Below the pieces are notes generated by a model that worked only from the letters and a program-made list of their open reading frames with translations, was not told the origin of the DNA and searched no databases. A DNA stretch of 64,000 nt. Origin: Sphingomonas phyllosphaerae (GTDB lineage Bacteria; Pseudomonadota; Alphaproteobacteria; Sphingomonadales; Sphingomonadaceae). The stretch lies in NCBI GenBank assembly GCA_036946405.1, contig JAQIJC010000001.1, positions 751,001 to 815,000 on the forward strand, written 5' to 3'. Of this stretch, positions 26,519 to 36,655 are shown piece by piece; the first letter of the stretch is position 1, and each line of letters opens with the position of its first letter. Both the position numbers and the translations under genes were made by a program.

Positions 26519-28240
26519 TTACCGCGCCCGCTTCAACACCCAATTGACGTTCACCCCGGTGGGCGGCGCAAGCCCGTGAATGACGATCTGCTGCGTCGTG
26601 AACAGCCGGCCCCAGCCGTCGACCCACACGCTGTCCTCGATCGTCAGCCGTTCGCCGCGGCTGCGAAAGTGCCAGAAATTGCCAACAGACGTGCGCAGCA
26701 TCGCTGCCTGATTGTCGGCGGTCGCGACCGCCTCGACCCCGGCGGCGAGATGGAAGCGCAGCAGGAACGGCGTCATCGCGTCCGCCCGGCGCGGGCGCGC
26801 GCCCGGCGCGGCGAGCAAGGCATCCTCGCCGCGCAGCTCGCGCCCGTCGCTGAGCAGCAGCAGGGTGCGCTGGTGGTGGAAGCCGTGGCGGCGGACATAG
26901 CCGTCGTGACGCGCCTCGATCCGGCTACCCAATTCCGATTCCTGCCGCGTCAGCTCGACCTGGCGCACGCCCTTGCCGAGCGTGCCGTCGGGCAGGATCG
27001 CGGTCGAATTGGTGTCGCCGATCGTCAGCGTCGAGTGTGCCGCGGTGCTGCGCAGCCCGGTCATCATCGCGGGGGACATCCGCGCGCCGGTGACGCCTGC
27101 GCCGCCGCAATTGACGATCAGCCGTTCGGCGCCGTCGCTGAACTCGAAGGCGAGCGTCGAGGCGCAGCCGCCCTCCGCGACGCGCGCCATCGGCGGCGGG
27201 GCGGCGTCGACGATCAGCACCGCCGCGCCATTGGCGAGCCGCTGATAGCCCCAGTCGCGCGACTGGCGCAGCGGGCGACCGTGCGCACCGCTGGCGATCA
27301 GCACGTCGTTGACGGCCTCGGCGTCGACCGGCAGCCCGCCCTGCCAGCTCGACAACCCGCCATCACCCATCGTCGTCCCCAGCAGCGCGGGGGTGGCGAG
27401 CGCCAGCGCTTGTTCGACGGGTTCCGGCAGCGGCAGCCCGCGCGCTTCATAAGCGGCGCGCAGCAGCCCGATCGTCGCGAGCACGTCGAGCAACGCGGCG
27501 GGCGAGCGGCTGACCACGCCGCCATCCGCGCTCAAGCCGTTGCCGAGCGCGCGCGCCAGCCCGGCCTCGCCGATCGCCAGCCGCGTCTCGCCCGCGGGCA
27601 GCAGCAGTCCGGCGATCACCACCCCCGTCCAGGCGGCGATGCGTTCCGCGCCCGGCGGTGCCTTGTCGGCGGTACGATCCAGATGTCGCGCCGCGCGCGC
27701 GATCCCGTTGAGCACGCGCGAGCGGAAGACGAGGTCGGACGAAGCGAGCAGCAGCGGCGCATGGAACGCCCACATCGCCAGCCGCCGTGCGGTGGTCGCC
27801 GGGCGCCACGCCGGATCGGAGACGCGGTCGCCGTGAACCGCCAGCCATCCGCCCGCCAGCGCCTCGGCCAGCGGCACCGCGCGCGCGCGATCTCCCAGCG
27901 CGGCGACGTCGCGCAGCCATGCGAAGGAATGGAGATACTCCACAAACGCCGGCCCCGCGGCCGGCGCGGCGACGTCGATCGTCTCGATCGCATGATGCTC
28001 GCCCCCCGCGAACATCCAGCCTTCGAGCAGCGCCTCGCCGAGGTCGGTTTCGCCGGGGATCGGGTCGACCGGCACCGCGACCAGCCTGGCCGGGTGCTGG
28101 CCATCGAGCCGGCGGTCGTGGAGCGGAGTGCGCCAGGTCAGCCGCTCGACCCACGCCGCCATGCGGTCACCGAGCGACTCGCCGGTGCCCGCGGAAATGA
28201 CGTGCTTTTCGGAATCGATGCCGGTGCGGTCGTCGGTCAT
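26519..28240 (-). CDS. Heparinase II/III family protein
   Basis: A 573-residue protein with an N-terminal alpha-helical toroid and a C-terminal beta-sandwich typical of heparinase II/III-like polysaccharide lyases. Landmarks are [31 protein letters not shown], and the beta-region start [18 protein letters not shown] with [13 protein letters not shown]. No signal peptide is present, so a cytoplasmic or atypically exported location is inferred; many such alphaproteobacterial relatives sit with rpe and rsmB/purH. Its start overlaps the rpe stop (ATGA), so the two are translationally coupled. Confidence 0.85.
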   Translation of the reverse strand: MTDDRTGIDSEKHVISAGTGESLGDRMAAWVERLTWRTPLHDRRLDGQHPARLVAVPVDPIPGETDLGEALLEGWMFAGGEHHAIETIDVAAPAAGPAFVEYLHSFAWLRDVAALGDRARAVPLAEALAGGWLAVHGDRVSDPAWRPATTARRLAMWAFHAPLLLASSDLVFRSRVLNGIARAARHLDRTADKAPPGAERIAAWTGVVIAGLLLPAGETRLAIGEAGLARALGNGLSADGGVVSRSPAALLDVLATIGLLRAAYEARGLPLPEPVEQALALATPALLGTTMGDGGLSSWQGGLPVDAEAVNDVLIASGAHGRPLRQSRDWGYQRLANGAAVLIVDAAPPPMARVAEGGCASTLAFEFSDGAERLIVNCGGAGVTGARMSPAMMTGLRSTAAHSTLTIGDTNSTAILPDGTLGKGVRQVELTRQESELGSRIEARHDGYVRRHGFHHQRTLLLLSDGRELRGEDALLAAPGARPRRADAMTPFLLRFHLAAGVEAVATADNQAAMLRTSVGNFWHFRSRGERLTIEDSVWVDGWGRLFTTQQIVIHGLAPPTGVNVNWVLKRAR

Positions 28241-28899
28241 CCGCCGCGCAGACCAATGATGTTCTCCGCATAACGCTCGGGTCCGCCACGGAAGGTGGCG
28301 GTGCCGGCGACCAGCGCGTCGGCACCGGCCTCGATCGCACGCCGGGCGGTTTCGGCGTCGATCCCGCCGTCGACCTCCAGATCGATGTCGCGGCCCGATT
28401 GCTCGATCATCCTGCGGATCGCGCTGATCTTCTTGAGCTGACTGTCGATGAAATGCTGTCCGCCGAAGCCGGGATTGACGCTCATCACCAGCACGAGGTC
28501 GACCATATCGATCAGGTAATCGAGCATCTTGGCCGGGGTGCCGGGGTTGAGCACCACGCCGGCACGCTTGCCCAGCCCCTTGATGTGCTGGATCGTGCGG
28601 TGGATGTGCGGCCCGGCCTCGGGATGGACGGTGATCGTGTCCGCGCCCGCCTCGGCGAAGGCGTCGAGATAGAGGTCGACCGGCGAGATCATCAGATGGA
28701 CGTCGAACGGCTTGGTCGTATGCGGGCGCAGTGCCTTCACCACCGCCGGTCCAATCGTGATATTTGGGACGAAATGCCCGTCCATCACGTCGATATGGAT
28801 CCAGTCGGCGCCGGCGGCATCAATCGCGCGCACCTCCTCCCCCAGTCTGGCGAAATCGGCGGACAGGATCGAAGGCGCGATGCGAACGGGCTTGGTCAT
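28237..28899 (-). CDS. rpe: Ribulose-phosphate 3-epimerase
   Basis: A 220-residue TIM-barrel enzyme interconverting ribulose 5-phosphate and xylulose 5-phosphate in the pentose phosphate pathway. Conserved parts are [13 protein letters not shown] at the N terminus, [19 protein letters not shown] with the catalytic aspartate, [15 protein letters not shown] and LEVDGGI with the second aspartate. The start is the ATG complementary to 28897-28899. It lies 29 bases downstream of rsmB and overlaps the heparinase gene, forming an rsmB-rpe-heparinase operon. Confidence 0.97.
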   Translation of the reverse strand: MTKPVRIAPSILSADFARLGEEVRAIDAAGADWIHIDVMDGHFVPNITIGPAVVKALRPHTTKPFDVHLMISPVDLYLDAFAEAGADTITVHPEAGPHIHRTIQHIKGLGKRAGVVLNPGTPAKMLDYLIDMVDLVLVMSVNPGFGGQHFIDSQLKKISAIRRMIEQSGRDIDLEVDGGIDAETARRAIEAGADALVAGTATFRGGPERYAENIIGLRGG

Positions 28900-28928
28900 G
28901 ATGCCGCCCCCGTTAGCGGACGCGGGCG

Positions 28929-30236
28929 TCAGGCGGAAGCGCGCTCGACCCGCGCAACGAAGAACCCGTCGCATCCACCGACCGCTTCGAGCATTCCAGG
29001 CAGCGTGCGAACCCAGCCCTCGGGCTCAGCGGCGATCCCGGCGGGCAGCTCGCCATCGGCGGGCGCGCGGATCGAAAAGTCGGGGTGGTCGCGCAGAAAA
29101 TGCTCGATCTGTGCCTCGCCCTCCTCGGGCTCGAGCGAGCAGGTAGCGTAGACGAGCGTCCCACCGGGAGCGACCCAGGTGGCGGCGCGCTTGAGGATAC
29201 GCGCCTGCAGCTCGGCCATCTCCGCGACGATCCCGCCATGCGCGCGGTGGAGCACGTCGGGGTGGCGGCGGAAGATACCGGTCGCGCTGCACGGCGCATC
29301 GACCAATACTGCCTGCGCGGTCGCGTCCGGCGACCATTTGAGCACGTCGGCGATCGCGATCGCGAAGCCAAGCCCGGTGCGTTCGCGATTCTCGCGAAGT
29401 CGCGCGGCGCGACTTTCGGACATTTCCACCGCCGTCACCTGCCAGCCTGCGGCGGCGAGCTGGAGCGTCTTGCCGCCCGGCGCGGCGCATAGGTCGAGCG
29501 CCGCACCGGTGCCGCGCCCGATCAGGCGGGCGGGGATCGAGGCGGCGAGGTCCTGTACCCACCATTCCCCCGCGTCATAGCCGGGAAGTGCCGTGACGTC
29601 GCTGCCTGCCGGCACGCGTGCGTGTGCCGGGGCGAGCGAAGTCGCGTCGGACAGCACCCTTGCGGCATCGGCATAGCTGAGGTCGATCGGTGGGGGCGCG
29701 GCGATCGCGCGCGCGGCGGCGGCAGCGACCGCGTCACCCCAATTGGTGCGCCAGCGCTCGGCGACCGCCGCGGGCAGTGTCGGCACCTCGGGCAGCTTTG
29801 CCTCGCCGCGCATCAGCGTGCCGAACACGCCGTGGACCAGCTTGCGCGGGCCGCCGTCGACCAGCGGCAGCACGGTGGCGATCGCGGCGTGCGGCGGGGT
29901 GCCGAGCCCCAGCGCCTGCGCGAGCGCGATCCGCAGCGCGCTGCGCGCCTTGGCGTCGTCGGCCAAGCGCTGGCGAGTCGCCGAGTCGATCAGCGCATCG
30001 AGATCGGGGAGCCGACGCAGCGTTTCGGCGGCGATGGCGTGCGCCAACCCGCGATCGGGGCCGCCGACCAGCGCGCGCGTCGCATGGGCGAGCGCCGACT
30101 CCAGCGGCTCGCCCCGTCGCAGCACCGCGTCGAGCAGCCGCAGTGCCGCACGCCGCGGCGCGGTGCCGAGCGGCTCGGGTCCGCCCGGGGCAGGGCGTGG
30201 TCGGGCGGGGCGGCGCGGGGGGCGGGCGTCAGCCAC
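28929..30236 (-). CDS. rsmB: RsmB-like RNA (cytosine-C5) methyltransferase
   Basis: A 435-residue protein with an N-terminal NusB-like RNA-binding domain (residues about 25-155) and a C-terminal NOL1/NOP2/Sun methyltransferase domain. The latter has motif [17 protein letters not shown], motif [11 protein letters not shown] with one catalytic cysteine and motif [15 protein letters not shown] with the other. It probably methylates C967 of 16S rRNA. The start codon is GTG (complement of 30234-30236). A very Pro/Arg-rich first 25 residues precede the NusB domain, so a later start cannot be excluded. Confidence 0.88.
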   Translation of the reverse strand: MADARPPRRPARPRPAPGGPEPLGTAPRRAALRLLDAVLRRGEPLESALAHATRALVGGPDRGLAHAIAAETLRRLPDLDALIDSATRQRLADDAKARSALRIALAQALGLGTPPHAAIATVLPLVDGGPRKLVHGVFGTLMRGEAKLPEVPTLPAAVAERWRTNWGDAVAAAAARAIAAPPPIDLSYADAARVLSDATSLAPAHARVPAGSDVTALPGYDAGEWWVQDLAASIPARLIGRGTGAALDLCAAPGGKTLQLAAAGWQVTAVEMSESRAARLRENRERTGLGFAIAIADVLKWSPDATAQAVLVDAPCSATGIFRRHPDVLHRAHGGIVAEMAELQARILKRAATWVAPGGTLVYATCSLEPEEGEAQIEHFLRDHPDFSIRAPADGELPAGIAAEPEGWVRTLPGMLEAVGGCDGFFVARVERASA

Positions 30237-30329
30237 GCACGGTCTGCTGCAAAGGGCTCGGCTTGAAGGCGATCATGGCGCTGCATATGTGCCGGTGTGC
30301 ACGCGGGATCAATCGGAAGGACCGAAGCG

Positions 30330-30491
30330 ATGGGCAAGCGCCCCGATCATGTGAAGCCCCCCGCCTATCTCAGCCCCAATACACCGGTGCCCGCGCCGGG
30401 TCCGCTTGAACGCCCCGCCGAAGACCCGCTGGGCCGTGATCCGGTGAGGTTCGGTGATTGGGAATTGAAGGGCATCGCGGTCGATTTTTGA
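30330..30491 (+). CDS. DUF1674 protein, SDHAF4-like succinate dehydrogenase assembly factor
   Basis: A 53-residue protein whose C-terminal half GRDPVRFGDWELKGIAVDF is the hallmark of the SDHAF4/DUF1674 family, which binds the flavinated SdhA subunit during complex II assembly in mitochondria. The N terminus is Pro-rich and disordered. The ATG at 30330 is nine bases after GGAAGG. It is divergent from rsmB and followed by two repeats. The role in this organism is inferred from the family. Confidence 0.85.
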   Translation: MGKRPDHVKPPAYLSPNTPVPAPGPLERPAEDPLGRDPVRFGDWELKGIAVDF

Positions 30492-30508
30492 ACGGATTAG
30501 CCAACCTT

Positions 30509-30576
30509 CCGTTCGTGCTGAGCCTGTCGAAGCACGTGCCCCGGAACACGCCCTTCGACAAGCTCAGGGCGAACGG
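30509..30576. repeat. Palindromic repeat, family D, copy 3
   Basis: Ends CCGTTCGTGCTGAGCCTGTCG and its near complement ending GCGAACGG. It starts 18 bases after the SDHAF4-like gene and is followed 19 bases later by a family A copy, so two families lie in tandem. Confidence 0.9.
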
Positions 30577-30594
30577 TTGGGAACCCGTATCCCT

Positions 30595-30678
30595 CGTCGC
30601 CCCGGACTTGATCCGGGGACTCGCTTCCTACTGACGATACAAGAAAAAGCGGGATCCCGGATCAAGTCCGGGATGACG
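30595..30678. repeat. Palindromic repeat, family A, copy 5
   Basis: Arms CGTCGCCCCGGACTTGATCC and GGATCAAGTCCGGGATGACG. Its right end overlaps the 3' end of crtZ and, read on the minus strand as TCG-TCA-TCC-CGG-ACT-TGA, supplies the last five residues and the stop codon of CrtZ. Confidence 0.9.
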
Positions 30679-31198
30679 AACCTTGAACCCTATCGCGTTC
30701 CACGCCCGCAGCCGCCCGTACCCCGGCGCGCCCGCGGCGCTTCAGCTCCGCCTTCAGCTCTTCGGGTTTAGGCGCAATCAGAAAACCGAAGCTGACGTTG
30801 CCGTCCTTCGTCTCGACGACATGGTGGAGCCGGTGCGCCTGGATGATCCGCTTCATATAGGCCGACTTCGGCAGATAGCGCGTCGGCAGCCGCTTGTGGA
30901 CGATCACGTCGTGGAACCCGAAATAGATCGCGCCATAGGCGGCGATCCCCGCGCCGATCCACGTGAACCCCGGCCACCAGCCGAGCTGCACCCCGCCGAG
31001 GATCATCACGAACGACGGCACCGCGAAGATCGCGGCGTACAGATCGTTCAGCTCCCAATTGCCCTGCCGGGCACGATGGTGGCTCTCGTGGAGGAACCAG
31101 CCCGGTCCGTGCATCACCCAGCGGTGCATCACATAGGCGAACCCCTCCATCAGCGCGACGGTGGCGAGGAACAGCAGCAGGGCGGGCCAGAACGACAT
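30662..31198 (-). CDS. crtZ: Beta-carotene hydroxylase CrtZ
   Basis: A 178-residue membrane di-iron hydroxylase of the fatty-acid hydroxylase superfamily that converts beta-carotene to zeaxanthin. Histidine clusters are MHRWVMHG, HESHH, FHDVIVH and HRLHHV, the pattern of CrtZ, with about three to four hydrophobic helices. Yellow nostoxanthin-type pigments of sphingomonads derive from this step. The last residues and stop come from a family A repeat, so the ancestral C terminus may have differed. It is divergent from lysS. No other carotenoid genes are in the window. Confidence 0.9.
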   Translation of the reverse strand: MSFWPALLLFLATVALMEGFAYVMHRWVMHGPGWFLHESHHRARQGNWELNDLYAAIFAVPSFVMILGGVQLGWWPGFTWIGAGIAAYGAIYFGFHDVIVHKRLPTRYLPKSAYMKRIIQAHRLHHVVETKDGNVSFGFLIAPKPEELKAELKRRGRAGVRAAAGVERDRVQGSSSRT

Positions 31199-31249
31199 CG
31201 CGCGTGCATATAGCCATCGCGCGCGCGTCTCGCTACGTCGGCGCGCATC

Positions 31250-32824
31250 ATGACCGACGATCTCCGAACCGCCGCACTCGACTCCAAGGCCTGGCCGTAT
31301 GAGGAGGCGCGCAAGCTCCTCAAGCGCTACCCGGACGGGAAACCGGACGGTCAACCGGTGCTGTTCGAGACCGGCTACGGTCCGTCGGGGCTGCCGCACA
31401 TCGGCACCTTCAACGAGGTGCTGCGCACCACGATGGTCCGCAACGCCTTCCACGCGCTCAGCGACGCACCCACGCGGCTGATCGCGTTCAGCGACGACAT
31501 GGACGGGCTGCGCAAGGTGCCCGACAACGTCCCCAACGGTGACATGCTGAGGGAGCATCTCGGCAAGCCGTTGACGCGGATTCCCGATCCGTTCGGCAAG
31601 TTCGACAGCTTCGCCGCGCACAACAATGCGATGCTGCGCGACTTCCTCGATCGCTACGGCTTCGACTATGAATTCGCCTCCTCGACCGAATATTATACCT
31701 CGGGCCGCTTCGACGACGCGATCAGGGGCGTGCTGCGCCACTGGCAGGGCGTGATGGATGTGATGCTGCCGACGCTGCGCGCCGAGCGGCGCGCGACCTA
31801 TTCGCCGGTGCTGCCGGTCAGCCCCAAGAGCGGCATCGTGCTGCAGGTGCCGGTCGAAGTGATCGACGCCGAAACGGGGCTGATCTCCTTTGAGGACGAG
31901 GGCGAACGCATCGAGCAGTCGGCGCTCGACGGATTGTCGAAGCTGCAATGGAAGGTCGACTGGGCAATGCGCTGGGTCGCGCTCGGCGTCGATTACGAGA
32001 TGGCAGGCAAGGACCTGATCGACTCGGTCGTGCAATCTTCGAAGATCGCGCGCGTGCTCGGTGGTCGCCCGCCCGAAGGCTTCAACTACGAGATGTTCCT
32101 TGATGACAAGGGTGAGAAGATCTCCAAGTCGAAGGGCAACGGACTTTCGATCGAGCAATGGCTGACCTACGGCCCTGAGGAAAGCCTCGCTTTCTATATC
32201 TATCGCGAGCCCAAGAAGGCCAAGCAGCTCCACATGGGCGTGATTCCGCGCGCGGTGGACGACTACTGGCAGTTCCGCGGCAATTATGCGGGTCAGGCGA
32301 TCAAGGAGCGGCTCGGCAACCCCGTCCACCATGTCCATGACGGCAAGCTACCCGACGGCAAGTTGCCGGTGACATTCGGGCTGTTGCTCAACCTCGTCGG
32401 GGTGATGGGCGAGGGCGCGACGCGCGAGCAGGTGTGGGCGTACCTCGCCAATTACGTCGCCGATGCGACGCCCGCCGCTTACCCCGAACTGGACCGGCTG
32501 ATCGGCCATGCGCTGGCGTACCATCGCGACCATGTTGCCCCGACGCTGAAGCGCCGCGCGCCCGAGGGCGTCGAGGTTGCGGCGCTCGAAAGGCTCGACG
32601 CCGAACTGGCGGCGTTGCCGGAAGAGGCGAGCGCCGAGGATGTGCAAAACATCGTCTACGAGATCGGCAAGACCGGCGGGTTCGCCGAGCTGCGCGATTG
32701 GTTCAAGGCACTTTACGAGACGCTGCTGGGGTCGAGCCAGGGGCCACGGATGGGGAGCTTCATCCGCCTCTACGGCATCGCGAACACGCGAAAGCTGATC
32801 GCCGAGGCGCTGGGGAAGCAGTAA
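31250..32824 (+). CDS. lysS: Lysyl-tRNA synthetase, class I
   Basis: A 524-residue class I LysRS, the archaeal-type enzyme used by most alphaproteobacteria in place of class II LysRS. The HIGH-like motif is in GYGPSGLPHIGTF and the KMSKS motif is KISKSKGNG. The C-terminal anticodon-binding helical domain ends NTRKLIAEALGKQ. It charges tRNA-Lys in the cytoplasm. The ATG at 31250 lies 51 bases from the divergent crtZ start. A family E repeat follows. Confidence 0.97.
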   Translation: MTDDLRTAALDSKAWPYEEARKLLKRYPDGKPDGQPVLFETGYGPSGLPHIGTFNEVLRTTMVRNAFHALSDAPTRLIAFSDDMDGLRKVPDNVPNGDMLREHLGKPLTRIPDPFGKFDSFAAHNNAMLRDFLDRYGFDYEFASSTEYYTSGRFDDAIRGVLRHWQGVMDVMLPTLRAERRATYSPVLPVSPKSGIVLQVPVEVIDAETGLISFEDEGERIEQSALDGLSKLQWKVDWAMRWVALGVDYEMAGKDLIDSVVQSSKIARVLGGRPPEGFNYEMFLDDKGEKISKSKGNGLSIEQWLTYGPEESLAFYIYREPKKAKQLHMGVIPRAVDDYWQFRGNYAGQAIKERLGNPVHHVHDGKLPDGKLPVTFGLLLNLVGVMGEGATREQVWAYLANYVADATPAAYPELDRLIGHALAYHRDHVAPTLKRRAPEGVEVAALERLDAELAALPEEASAEDVQNIVYEIGKTGGFAELRDWFKALYETLLGSSQGPRMGSFIRLYGIANTRKLIAEALGKQ

Positions 32825-32840
32825 CGCCGCTCATTCCGTG

Positions 32841-32913
32841 GTTGCGAGCGCAGCGAAGCAATCCAGTGCCGGACCAGGACGGTCTGGATCGCTTCGCTAC
32901 GCTCGCGATGACG
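32841..32913. repeat. Palindromic repeat, family E, copy 1
   Basis: Left arm TTGCGAGCGCAGCGAAGCAA, then ATCCAG...CTGGAT, and right arm GCTTCGCTACGCTCGCGATG. Here it is intergenic, between lysS and the convergent mitofilin-like gene. The same family is inserted in ribD at 41163-41240. Confidence 0.9.
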
Positions 32914-32948
32914 AAAGAGGGGCGTAGCGCTCCCGGATCAAGCCCGCC

Positions 32949-33818
32949 CTAGAACAAACTCCCATCCGCCGATGGGGACGGTGCCGGCTGCGGCTCGGCC
33001 GGGCGCGCCGGAGGCGGGGCAAAGGCGCCGGTGATCGCCGCGGTCTCCAACGTATCGAGCGCCGCGCGTGCGTCGATCCAGCGCCGCGCCGCCGCAGTCC
33101 AGTTCGCCGCATCCGCCGCGCCGGGCAGCCGCTCGACCTCCGCCAACGCGGTTTCGACATTGCCGTTGTCGAGCTGCCGCCGCGCGCGCGCCAGCCGGTC
33201 CGACGGCAGCGGCGATGGCGTGTCGGCGCGGTGAATGACGACCAGATTGCGCAACTCGCTGCCGATCCCGCTCCACCAATCGCTTGGCCGTGCAAGCAGC
33301 ATCGGCGTGGCGACGTTGAGACTCTCGCGCAGATCCTCAAGCGTCACCGGCTGGCGCGCGGCGCGGATCACCGTCCCGACCTGTGCCGGCAGCGTCGCGC
33401 CGAACCGGCGGCGCAATTCGTTCTCCAGATACCCGAGCCCCGCGCCACGATCGAGCGCGCGTCGTGCCGCGAAGGTTACGAAAATCGCCTCCGCCTTGCC
33501 GGCATTGACCGCCGCCTCTGCGGTGTCGGCGTCGGTGCGCGCCGCGCGCGCCTCAAGATTGGCGAGCTGCGCCGCCAGCGTCGCCTCGCGCAGCGCCAGG
33601 GTCGCCGCATCGGCGGTGGCTTCGGGCGGCGCGACCGGTGCGACGGTCGGCTTGGCGACGGGCGCATTCGATCCACCGCGCGCGAAGAAGCCGGGCGTGT
33701 TGCGCACCGCATAGGCCATCAGCCCCAGCCCGATCAGAAAGGCGAGGATCGCGATCGCCAGCGCCGGGCCGATCCGCGATCGCGTGGGGGTTCGCGTCGT
33801 GCCAGGGGGATCGCTCAT
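32949..33818 (-). CDS. Mitofilin-like (COG4223-type) membrane protein
   Basis: A 289-residue protein with one N-terminal membrane anchor (ALAIAILAFLIGLGLMAYAV, residues about 18-38), an Ala/Pro linker, a helical middle that may form a coiled coil, and a helical C-terminal part. Position directly after hemD and overall layout match the alphaproteobacterial COG4223/Mic60-like proteins, often labelled HemX-like, that shape inner membrane folds. I identify it by context and architecture more than by motifs. The start is the ATG complementary to 33816-33818, 31 bases after hemD. Confidence 0.65.
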   Translation of the reverse strand: MSDPPGTTRTPTRSRIGPALAIAILAFLIGLGLMAYAVRNTPGFFARGGSNAPVAKPTVAPVAPPEATADAATLALREATLAAQLANLEARAARTDADTAEAAVNAGKAEAIFVTFAARRALDRGAGLGYLENELRRRFGATLPAQVGTVIRAARQPVTLEDLRESLNVATPMLLARPSDWWSGIGSELRNLVVIHRADTPSPLPSDRLARARRQLDNGNVETALAEVERLPGAADAANWTAAARRWIDARAALDTLETAAITGAFAPPPARPAEPQPAPSPSADGSLF

Positions 33819-33849
33819 CCGCCACTTATCCTCGCGCCCGGCGCGCCGG

Positions 33850-34497
33850 TCAATCAGCTGCGACAACCGCCTGTATCAGGGCGTGATCGTCGGGGCGGTC
33901 CGCCACCCTGATGCGTGCCCAGCCCGGTCCCGCCGCCGCGCCGATCGTCGGGCTGAGCGCCGCAAGGCTGATCCGCCAGCGTGGAAGGTCGGCGGCCAGC
34001 AGCGCGAAACGCTGCGCGGCGCGAACGGAGTGCAGCATCACCAGCGTGTCGACCGCCGATGCCAGCGCCTCCGGTGCGACCGACAAAGCCTCGCTGGCAT
34101 AGACGATCAGCGTCGCGACGCCCGGCTGCGCGACATGCTCGCGTCCGGCGAGATGGAGCAAGCGCGGGAAGACGCTGGCACGCGCCACCGCCGCCGCCGC
34201 GTCGCCATCTCCGACGATCGCCACGTTGAGCCCGGCCGCACGCGCCGCTGCGGCGGTCGCCGTGCCGACCGCGACCACCGGCAACCTCGCCAGCCGCGCG
34301 AGCCCGTCGCCCGCCAGTCGCGCCGCCTGCGCACTGGTGAGCAGCAATGCATCGTAATCTGCCGGATCCGGGGGCGACCACGATAGCGGGACGGCAGCAA
34401 ACAGCGGCAGCGCCACCGGTTCGATCCCCACCGCCTGAAGCGCCGCGCAGGTGCGTGCGTTGCCCGGTTCGGGCCGCAGCACCAGCGCACGCGTCAT
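33850..34497 (-). CDS. hemD: Uroporphyrinogen-III synthase
   Basis: A 215-residue HemD-type protein that closes and inverts ring D to give uroporphyrinogen III. The family is poorly conserved; supporting features are TRALVLRPEPGNARTCAAL at the N terminus, LLLTSAQAARLAG, VVAVGTATAAAARAAG and the position after hemC. Its ATG overlaps the hemC stop (ATGA), which indicates translational coupling. It is slightly shorter than the usual 230-250 residues. Confidence 0.85.
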   Translation of the reverse strand: MTRALVLRPEPGNARTCAALQAVGIEPVALPLFAAVPLSWSPPDPADYDALLLTSAQAARLAGDGLARLARLPVVAVGTATAAAARAAGLNVAIVGDGDAAAAVARASVFPRLLHLAGREHVAQPGVATLIVYASEALSVAPEALASAVDTLVMLHSVRAAQRFALLAADLPRWRISLAALSPTIGAAAGPGWARIRVADRPDDHALIQAVVAAD

Positions 34498-35387
34498 CCG
34501 AACAGCACGCGGATCGCGGCGGGCGCACGCTCGAGCAGGTCTTCGGCAAGCCGTGCGCCCAGCAACACCGGGTCGGCGCCCTCGGCGATCCCCTCGACCG
34601 ACTCGGCGCCGTCGGGGGTCAGCAATTGCGCGCGCAGCACCAGCGTCCCCCCCTCGACCACCGCCAGCGCCGCGACCGGCGAATGGCAGTCGGCGCGAAG
34701 CCCCGCGAGCAAGGCGCGCTCCGCCGCGACCGCCCGGTGCGTTGCGGCATCGTCGATCGCCGCGACCCGCGCGCGCGCCGGCCCCTCGGCCAGCGTCTCG
34801 ACTCCGACCGCGCCCTGCGCGGGGGCCGGGAGCATCACGTCCAGCGGGATCGCCACCCCGGTGTCGTGCCGCCCGAGCCGCTCCAGCCCGGCGGCGGCGA
34901 GCAAGGTCGCATCGACCTCGCCGGCCGCCAGCTTGCCGAGCCGCGTGTCGACATTGCCGCGGAACAGCACCGCCGAGACGTCGGGGCGCAGCCGGCGCAG
35001 CTGCGCGGCGCGGCGCGGGCTGCTGGTGCCGATCACCGCTTTGTCAGGCAGCGTCGCGATCGACGCCGCACCGATCAGCCGGTCACGCACATCGGCGCGC
35101 GGCAACGTCGCGGCGATCGCGATCGCATCGGGGCGCAGCGTCTCGACGTCCTTCATCGAATGGACACAGGCGTCGACCTCACCCGCCAGCAGCGCGCGGT
35201 CAAGCTCCTTGGTCCACAGCGCCTTGCCGCCGATCTCGGCGAGCGCACGGTCCTGCACGCGGTCGCCGGTGGTGCGGATCGTGACGATCTCGACGTCGTC
35301 CCAGCCGTGCGCGGCCATCAGCGCGTCGCGCACCATGCCTGCCTGGGTGAGCGCGAGCGGCGAACCACGGGTACCGAGCCGGAACAT
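34494..35387 (-). CDS. hemC: Porphobilinogen deaminase (hydroxymethylbilane synthase)
   Basis: A 297-residue enzyme that polymerises four porphobilinogen units into hydroxymethylbilane. Characteristic segments are LGTRGSPLALTQA, LWTKELDRALLAGEVDACVH, IGTSSPRRAAQL, FRGNVDTRLGKL and ADCHSPVAALAV, where the cysteine anchors the dipyrromethane cofactor. The start is the ATG complementary to 35385-35387. It heads the hemC-hemD-mitofilin-like operon and is divergent from tsaD across a 133-bp family C repeat. Confidence 0.97.
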   Translation of the reverse strand: MFRLGTRGSPLALTQAGMVRDALMAAHGWDDVEIVTIRTTGDRVQDRALAEIGGKALWTKELDRALLAGEVDACVHSMKDVETLRPDAIAIAATLPRADVRDRLIGAASIATLPDKAVIGTSSPRRAAQLRRLRPDVSAVLFRGNVDTRLGKLAAGEVDATLLAAAGLERLGRHDTGVAIPLDVMLPAPAQGAVGVETLAEGPARARVAAIDDAATHRAVAAERALLAGLRADCHSPVAALAVVEGGTLVLRAQLLTPDGAESVEGIAEGADPVLLGARLAEDLLERAPAAIRVLFG

Positions 35388-35444
35388 GGCCGCGGGTCTT
35401 GGCGACTTCGGCGCGCGTGGGCAAGCGTTGCGGCGCCCCAGACG

Positions 35445-35579
35445 CCGTCGCCCCTGCGCAGGCAGGGGCCTATGTCTGTGGCGTGATGCGATCGGCCTGA
35501 CACATGCCCGCCTGTATTTGTGTCAGACGATAAGGCAGAACGAGTCAGACATGGGCCCCTGCCTGCGCAGGGGCGACGG
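35445..35579. repeat. Palindromic repeat, family C, copy 2
   Basis: Ends CCGTCGCCCCTGCGCAGGC and GCCTGCGCAGGGGCGACGG, with internal CTGACACA/TGTGTCAG. It fills most of the space between the divergent hemC and tsaD genes, so here it cannot be a shared terminator and must lie in or next to promoters. Confidence 0.9.
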
Positions 35580-35629
35580 TGCGAACGCCGAGGCTCGATA
35601 ACCGGCGCTCCATCCCCTAGATAGCCGCG

Positions 35630-36655
35630 ATGCTGATCCTCGGGCTCGAATCCTCCTGCGACGAAACCGCCGCCGCTCTCGTCACCGGCGACCGGCAGGT
35701 GCTCGCGCACCGGCTCGCCGGGCAGGAGGCCGCGCACCGTCCTTATGGCGGCGTCGTGCCGGAGATCGCGGCGCGCGCGCATGTCGAGGTATTGCAGCCG
35801 CTGGTCGAAGCGGCGCTGGCCGATGCGGGAAAGACGCTCGCCGATGTCGACGCGATCGCAGCGACCGCCGGGCCGGGGCTGATCGGCGGCGTCCTGGTCG
35901 GGCTGGTGACCGGCAAGGCGCTGGCGCATGCCGCAGGCAAGCCGCTGATCGCGGTCAATCATCTCGAGGGGCATGCGCTCAGCCCGCGGCTCGCCGATCC
36001 CGACCTCGGCTTCCCCTATCTGCTGCTGCTCGTCTCGGGCGGGCATTGCCAGTTGCTGCTGGTCGAAGGCGTCGCGCGCTATCGCCGGCTCGCGACGACG
36101 ATCGACGATGCCGCGGGCGAGGCGTTCGACAAGACCGCCAAGATCCTCGGGCTCGGCTTTCCCGGCGGCCCGGCGGTCGAGTGCGCCGCCGCGGAGGGCG
36201 ATGCGCGCGCGGTGCCGCTGCCGCGCCCGCTGAAAGGCTCGCCAGAGCCGCATTTCTCCTTCGCCGGGCTCAAGGCGGCGGTGGCGCGGATGGCGCCCGA
36301 TCACGCCGCCGTTGATGTCGCGGCAAGCTTCCAGCAGGCGGTGGTCGATTGCCTGATCGACCGTACCCGCCGCGCGCTGAGCAGGGCGGACGGCGCGACC
36401 GCTTTGGTCGTTGCCGGCGGCGTCGCGGCGAACGGCGCGGTGCGCGCGGCGTTGCAGGCGCTCGCCGCCGAGCACGGGCTGCGCTTCGTCGCGCCACCGG
36501 GCTGGCTGTGCACCGACAATGCCGCGATGATCGCGTGGGCGGGTGTGGAGCGCTTCGCCGCCGGGCTGACCGACCCGCTCGACACCGCCGCGCGCGCGCG
36601 CTGGCCACTCGATCCGGATGCGGAGAAGGTGCGCGGCGCAGGGGTGAAGGCATGA
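35630..36655 (+). CDS. tsaD: tRNA N6-threonylcarbamoyladenosine synthase TsaD
   Basis: A 341-residue Kae1/TsaD ATPase that transfers the threonylcarbamoyl group to A37 of ANN-decoding tRNAs. It has [15 protein letters not shown] at the N terminus, the metal-binding HVEVLQPLV and NHLEGHAL histidine motifs, [12 protein letters not shown] and the nucleotide region [13 protein letters not shown]. The ATG at 35630 begins at the first conserved residues. Its stop overlaps the gpsA start (ATGA), the tsaD-gpsA pairing seen in many alphaproteobacteria. Confidence 0.97.
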   Translation: MLILGLESSCDETAAALVTGDRQVLAHRLAGQEAAHRPYGGVVPEIAARAHVEVLQPLVEAALADAGKTLADVDAIAATAGPGLIGGVLVGLVTGKALAHAAGKPLIAVNHLEGHALSPRLADPDLGFPYLLLLVSGGHCQLLLVEGVARYRRLATTIDDAAGEAFDKTAKILGLGFPGGPAVECAAAEGDARAVPLPRPLKGSPEPHFSFAGLKAAVARMAPDHAAVDVAASFQQAVVDCLIDRTRRALSRADGATALVVAGGVAANGAVRAALQALAAEHGLRFVAPPGWLCTDNAAMIAWAGVERFAAGLTDPLDTAARARWPLDPDAEKVRGAGVKA

